Shown in pieces: positions 6,921-9,201 of a stretch of DNA of 9,201 bases. The notes beneath the pieces were generated by a model, which searched no databases, was not told where the DNA came from, and saw only the letters and a program-made list of their open reading frames with translations. Positions within the stretch are counted from its first letter, which is position 1. Each line of letters begins with the position of its first letter. A program made the position numbers and the translations under genes. The DNA is from an uncultured Actinomycetes bacterium (GTDB lineage Bacteria; Actinomycetota; Actinomycetes; S36-B12), in contig CAJIYV010000072.1 in NCBI GenBank assembly GCA_905181745.1, forward strand, positions 1-9,201, in the 5' to 3' direction.

Positions 6921-6939
6921 GACCACACTGTGTGTGATC
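6921..6939. promoter_or_regulatory. Imperfect inverted repeat upstream of the YHYH gene
   Basis: GACCACAC (6921-6928), a three-base centre, then GTGTGATC (6932-6939): eight-base arms with one mismatch, around a perfect CACAC-T-GTGTG core at 6924-6934. It lies 38 bases upstream of the ATG at 6882, a normal place for an operator. No regulator is identified. Confidence 0.35.
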
Positions 6940-7032
6940 CGTGCTTGTCCCGCGCTTCCCAGAGTAACCCGCCCGCCACGTGAAATATCGGGCCTTCGAG
7001 CTGCGAGCGCGGCTGAGTAGTGAAGTAACGGC

Positions 7033-7440
7033 TTACCTAGAGCGTGAATCGCCTCTTTGTCGCCACGCGGTGAGGGCTCCGGTTGCCCATAGGGCCCAGA
7101 TCACGAGTAGCGGCTGGAAGAGCAAACGGACTAGCCGAGCAACATTTGAATCAAGTCCGAATGCATCTCGACCCTCGACGAACTGCCAAATGTTCCCCGG
7201 AAAGATCACGACAAAGAACGCGGCAGTTACCCACCCGACTAGTGGCCGCCATTTACTGGGCGCCACTATGAGTGCGCTACCGAGTACTAGTTCACACACG
7301 CCAGAAACGAAAATGACTAATTCAGGGGCTGGCATCCACGGTGGAACCTGCGCAAGAAATTCGCTTGTTGACACAAAGTGTCCAAGCCCAGCGACGATTA
7401 AAAATATCCCTAACCCGAGGCGACCTATCGCGGTGAGCAT
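7033..7440 (-). CDS. DoxX-like small membrane protein
   Basis: A 135-residue protein with four hydrophobic segments (about 4-20, 41-60, 66-82, 105-123), the size and layout of DoxX-like proteins. Recognisable features are GLGHF (18-22) after the first helix, VPPWMP (32-37) before the second, SGVCELVLGSALI (46-58), and FPGNIWQF (80-87). Relatives are linked to redox and thiol stress and to membrane-bound oxidoreductases, but many are uncharacterised. The ATG at 7440 is the first start after an in-frame TGA and has no evident ribosome binding site. It points away from the channel-like gene and towards the YHYH gene. The Arg/Ser-rich C-terminal tail is short and hydrophilic. Confidence 0.85.
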   Translation of the reverse strand: MLTAIGRLGLGIFLIVAGLGHFVSTSEFLAQVPPWMPAPELVIFVSGVCELVLGSALIVAPSKWRPLVGWVTAAFFVVIFPGNIWQFVEGRDAFGLDSNVARLVRLLFQPLLVIWALWATGALTAWRQRGDSRSR

Positions 7441-7481
7441 GTACCAAGTGTGTCATCACCTAGCTTTTGATAGATCGTGGC

Positions 7482-7509
7482 TTGCGAAACTCAGATCACC
7501 TCCTAACAT
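7482..7509 (+). promoter_or_regulatory. Candidate promoter for the channel-like gene
   Basis: TTGCGA (7482-7487), 16 bases, then TAACAT (7504-7509) fits an actinobacterial -35/-10 pair with a TANNNT -10. Transcription would begin near 7516, which is exactly the second ATG of a short leader frame and about 60 bases before the GTG of the downstream gene. Confidence 0.4.
7494..7506 (-). other. Extended Shine-Dalgarno / anti-Shine-Dalgarno match with no start codon behind it
   Basis: The plus strand reads GATCACCTCCTAA, whose first 11 bases equal the 3' end of bacterial 16S rRNA. The minus strand therefore reads TTAGGAGGTGATC, a full-length ribosome binding site. On the minus strand no ATG, GTG or TTG opens a lasting frame at the right distance, and the DoxX-like ATG is 54 bases further on. 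It also overlaps the candidate promoter of the divergent gene. Confidence 0.5.
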
Positions 7510-7515
7510 ATGAAC

Positions 7516-7578
7516 ATGAATTTTCTTTCGCGCGGTAAGCACTTTCGCAGTGGTCTGGTGGGGGATACACCACAGTGA
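7516..7578 (+). CDS. Possible leaderless leader peptide overlapping the channel-like gene start
   Basis: ATG at 7516 (also an in-frame ATG at 7510) opens a frame of 20 residues, MNFLSRGKHFRSGLVGDTPQ, ending in TGA at 7576-7578. The stop overlaps the GTG start of the next gene as GTGA, the geometry of translational coupling. The ATG at 7516 sits seven bases after the -10 candidate, where a leaderless transcript would start. There is no ribosome binding site. Chance is a fair alternative for so short a frame. Confidence 0.25.
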   Translation: MNFLSRGKHFRSGLVGDTPQ

Positions 7579-8900
7579 AGGCGGATTCGTGCATTCTTGT
7601 GATCGGTGACACCGACGTGGGTCGTCGAGTGTGTTCAGCCTTGAGCGCGCGGGGAATTCGAACACTGCATCTTGGAGATCCCACCGACAGCGAACTTTCT
7701 TCGGCGTTAACACCCGAAGTTGAAGGTGTCGCTGTAATGTTGCACGACGACATCAGAGCCCTGCGATACAGCTTGATCGCAGAGCACCTTCGACCGGGAA
7801 TCCGCTTGTTTGTGGGGATGTTCGATCGAACAGTTCGCCAACAACTGGAGTCAACAGTCACCAACTGCGTTGTTTTATCCCCGGCAGCGATTAGCGTACC
7901 GACCATGGTTGCGGCAGCAATTGCTCCGGGCGTTGCTTCGATCCGGCGCCGTGATCAGATCGCTGATCGTTCTTGGGTATCTATATCAACTGACGAAACT
8001 ACGAGCATTCAACCGTGGAAAATCCCCTTCAGGCTCCGCGTACGTGGAATCCGCGGCATCGCCCTAGGCCAATTTCGCTCCTATGATGCGGGCTCGACAA
8101 CCCTACTCGCCGGAGCTTTCGGTCTCGTGCTCATTATTGCCATTGACACTCTCGTCGGTTTGACGCATGCGAGTGGCCTTCGTGCTCTTTATGACGCGAC
8201 TCGAACTGTTGCAACTATTTCCTCCCCGGACCTTCCAGATTCTGCTGCAGTGCTGATCTGGGCAACAATTGCGGCAATTATTGTCATGGGATTCACCGCG
8301 ATGTTCGCGGCGGGAATTGTAAATCATCTTTTGTCTGGTCGGCACGTGACTTTGGTAGGGCGCCGGGTTGTGCCACGTAGTGGGCACGTGGTTGTGGCAG
8401 GCATGGGGCAAGTGGGACTTCGACTCGCTCAGGAGTTGCGCAGCATCGGTGTGGCGGTGGTAGGGATTGAACGCGATCCACAAGCGCCTGGGCTAAGCAT
8501 CGCGAGAGCCAGTAAAGTGCCGGTAATCATTGGGAACGCTTCTTCGCAAGATGCTCTCAAAAGAGCGGGTGCATCTCGAGCCATCGCCATCGTTGCTGCG
8601 GGTAGTGAGGAGCGAGAAAATATTGCCGTTGCGGTCACGGCGCTAGCTGGACGCTCAGGTGCCCGAGTTGTTCTGCGGGCCGGTTCTGATGATGCGATCA
8701 CGGAAACGAAGTCACTTTTTCAGATTGGTTCGGTGATTGACGTGAACGGCCTGACGGCGGTATTCGTCGCGGAGAGCATGATCGGAAGTAAGCCCTATGT
8801 AGTTTTCCCCACCGAGACAAGTTTTGAGTCAATCGATACACAGACCGGTGAAGTGTCAGATCTGGGGTCTGCTCCTGCCCGGTGCGACTGCGTCCTATAA
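7575..8900 (+). CDS. RCK/TrkA-N protein with a two-helix pore-like domain
   Basis: A 441-residue protein with the order: Rossmann-like TrkA-N domain (about 5-120), linker, two membrane helices (about 174-195 and 225-252), and a second TrkA-N domain (about 269-400). The second domain has an intact nucleotide site, GMGQVG at 276-281 with an acidic Glu299 at the end of the second strand (VVGIERD). The first has only GDTDVG (11-16) and lacks the middle glycine, so it may not bind NAD. Between the helices, ALYDATRTVATISSPDLPD (204-222) aligns with the pore helix and filter of K+ channels, but TVGYGD is replaced by TISSPD. It is probably a membrane ion-transport or NAD(P)-sensing regulator and not a conventional K+ channel. 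GTG at 7575 follows GGGGGAT (7559-7565) by nine bases. The protein ends with CDCVL soon after the second domain, without a TrkA-C domain. Confidence 0.75.
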   Translation: MKADSCILVIGDTDVGRRVCSALSARGIRTLHLGDPTDSELSSALTPEVEGVAVMLHDDIRALRYSLIAEHLRPGIRLFVGMFDRTVRQQLESTVTNCVVLSPAAISVPTMVAAAIAPGVASIRRRDQIADRSWVSISTDETTSIQPWKIPFRLRVRGIRGIALGQFRSYDAGSTTLLAGAFGLVLIIAIDTLVGLTHASGLRALYDATRTVATISSPDLPDSAAVLIWATIAAIIVMGFTAMFAAGIVNHLLSGRHVTLVGRRVVPRSGHVVVAGMGQVGLRLAQELRSIGVAVVGIERDPQAPGLSIARASKVPVIIGNASSQDALKRAGASRAIAIVAAGSEERENIAVAVTALAGRSGARVVLRAGSDDAITETKSLFQIGSVIDVNGLTAVFVAESMIGSKPYVVFPTETSFESIDTQTGEVSDLGSAPARCDCVL

Positions 8901-8979
8901 AAAAGCAGCGATGACAAGCAGGGGAGTGGGAATGCAAGTTGGGGTGGCAAAGTATCCGGATGGCTCCTCGCCCAGCAAG

Positions 8980-9014
8980 TGCGCCCGGAGGGACTCGAAC
9001 CCCCAACCTACCGG
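8980..9014 (-). pseudogene. 3' fragment of tRNA-Arg: possible attachment-site remnant
   Basis: On the minus strand this reads as the 3' side of a tRNA-Arg: anticodon-stem strand CCGGT, variable loop AGGTT, T arm GGGGG-TTCGAGT-CCCTC, acceptor strand CGGGCGC and discriminator A. The matching 5' acceptor strand GCGCCCG and a D arm (TAGCTCA) are absent upstream, so it cannot make a tRNA. No CCA is encoded after the A. Identity begins at the anticodon stem-loop, where many tyrosine integrases cross over. By that logic the 8901-8979 side is old chromosome and the 9015 side is the inserted element, with the whole tRNA-Arg expected at the far end. Confidence 0.65.
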
Positions 9015-9108
9015 GTCGCACCACAGCGTCCGGTGACGTCCATTGGCATAGGAAATCCCTCACAGATATCGCAAAATCGTCCCATCAAGTGCACTGGTGT
9101 CCAGGCAT

Positions 9109-9130
9109 GGGTTAGTGCAGGGTTAGTGCA
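9109..9130. repeat. 11-bp tandem direct repeat GGGTTAGTGCA
   Basis: Two perfect adjoining copies at 9109-9119 and 9120-9130. A related word, AAGTGCACT, occurs at 9087-9095. The repeats are 47 to 68 bases upstream of the ATG at 9177 and may be binding sites for a repressor or for an integrase/excisionase. Confidence 0.8.
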
Positions 9131-9134
9131 CTAA
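9123..9134. promoter_or_regulatory. Perfect 12-bp palindrome TTAGTGCACTAA, candidate operator
   Basis: The sequence equals its own reverse complement and overlaps the second direct repeat. Its core AGTGCACT also occurs at 9088-9095. It lies just upstream of where a -35 element for the gene at 9177 would be, fitting a repressor or activator site. Confidence 0.45.
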
Positions 9135-9164
9135 ATAAGTGTCTCGCTCAACCGAACAAGCCGG

Positions 9165-9170
9165 CATACT
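9165..9170 (+). promoter_or_regulatory. Candidate -10 of a leaderless promoter
   Basis: CATACT ends six bases before the ATG at 9177, the spacing seen for leaderless actinobacterial transcripts, and there is no ribosome binding site in between. No good -35 is seen. Confidence 0.4.
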
Positions 9171-9176
9171 GACGTC

Positions 9177-9201
9177 ATGAGCAAGGCCACACGCAACAAG
9201 A
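9177..9201 (+). CDS. Start of an unidentified gene (partial)
   Basis: Only eight codons are visible (MSKATRNK) before the window ends, so no function can be assigned. Support for a real start comes from the candidate -10 just ahead and the repeat-rich, operator-like region upstream. If the tRNA-Arg fragment marks an integration end, this would be the outermost gene of the element. Confidence 0.4.

Noticed and set aside
6980..7513. A 177-codon plus-strand frame opposite the DoxX-like gene
   Set aside because: It has a low-complexity Ser/Thr/Arg/Pro composition and is antisense to a protein with clear transmembrane segments and family motifs.
8824..9036. A 70-codon plus-strand frame as a gene or as a frameshifted extension of the channel-like protein
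   Set aside because: Its last part is the reverse of the tRNA fragment (SNPQPT is a common translation artefact of tRNA genes) and I see no homologous domain to support a frameshift.
8976..9060. A complete tRNA gene at the right end
   Set aside because: The sequence that would have to be the 5' acceptor strand does not pair with CGGGCGC and no D arm is present; only the 3' part matches tRNA-Arg.
8698..9063. A 121-codon minus-strand frame
   Set aside because: It covers the tRNA fragment (GRLGVRVPPGAL is the familiar artefact) and then the antisense of the channel-like gene.
1..9201. CRISPR array, insertion sequence or transposase
   Set aside because: No regularly spaced repeats, no terminal inverted repeats with a transposase, and no such motifs in any frame.

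Overview
The window reads as chromosomal DNA of a moderately GC-rich actinobacterium. G+C looks to be roughly in the mid-50s by eye (not computed). The evidence is the gene repertoire: an actinobacterial-type Orn next to tRNA-His, a tandem-domain universal stress protein, a stand-alone RibD C-terminal reductase, and a channel-like protein with two Rossmann domains. Frequent GTG starts and several genes with weak or absent Shine-Dalgarno sequences agree with this. I cannot place it to genus from sequence alone.

Left part (1-3164): the tail of a metal-type ABC ATPase and its membrane permease run rightwards as one operon (zinc or manganese uptake family). They are followed by a leftward tRNA-His. 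A gap of about 280 bp holds a 12-bp tandem repeat and an unterminated coding-like stretch. A leftward pair follows, a universal stress protein and then oligoribonuclease, 9 bp apart and probably co-transcribed.

Middle part (3165-5570): a rightward PAP2-family membrane phosphatase or transferase with a strong ribosome binding site and an AT-rich leader. Then come a rightward RibD_C-like reductase and a leftward SpoU/TrmH rRNA/tRNA methyltransferase, whose stop codons overlap tail to tail within TTAG.

Right part (5571-9201): this looks more accessory. A gap of about 350 bp without a recognisable gene precedes a leftward secreted YHYH-domain protein whose codon use differs from the housekeeping genes. 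Then come a leftward small DoxX-like membrane protein and, divergently, a rightward two-Rossmann, two-transmembrane protein resembling an RCK-gated channel but lacking a GYG selectivity filter. At 8980-9014 there is a 3' fragment of a tRNA-Arg with no 5' half, which is the usual footprint of a site-specific integration end. Beyond it, palindromic and repeated AGTGCA words and a leaderless-type promoter precede the first codons of a new gene at 9177. My reading is that the last 190 bases lie inside an integrated element that continues past the window. No CRISPR array, transposase or rRNA was seen.
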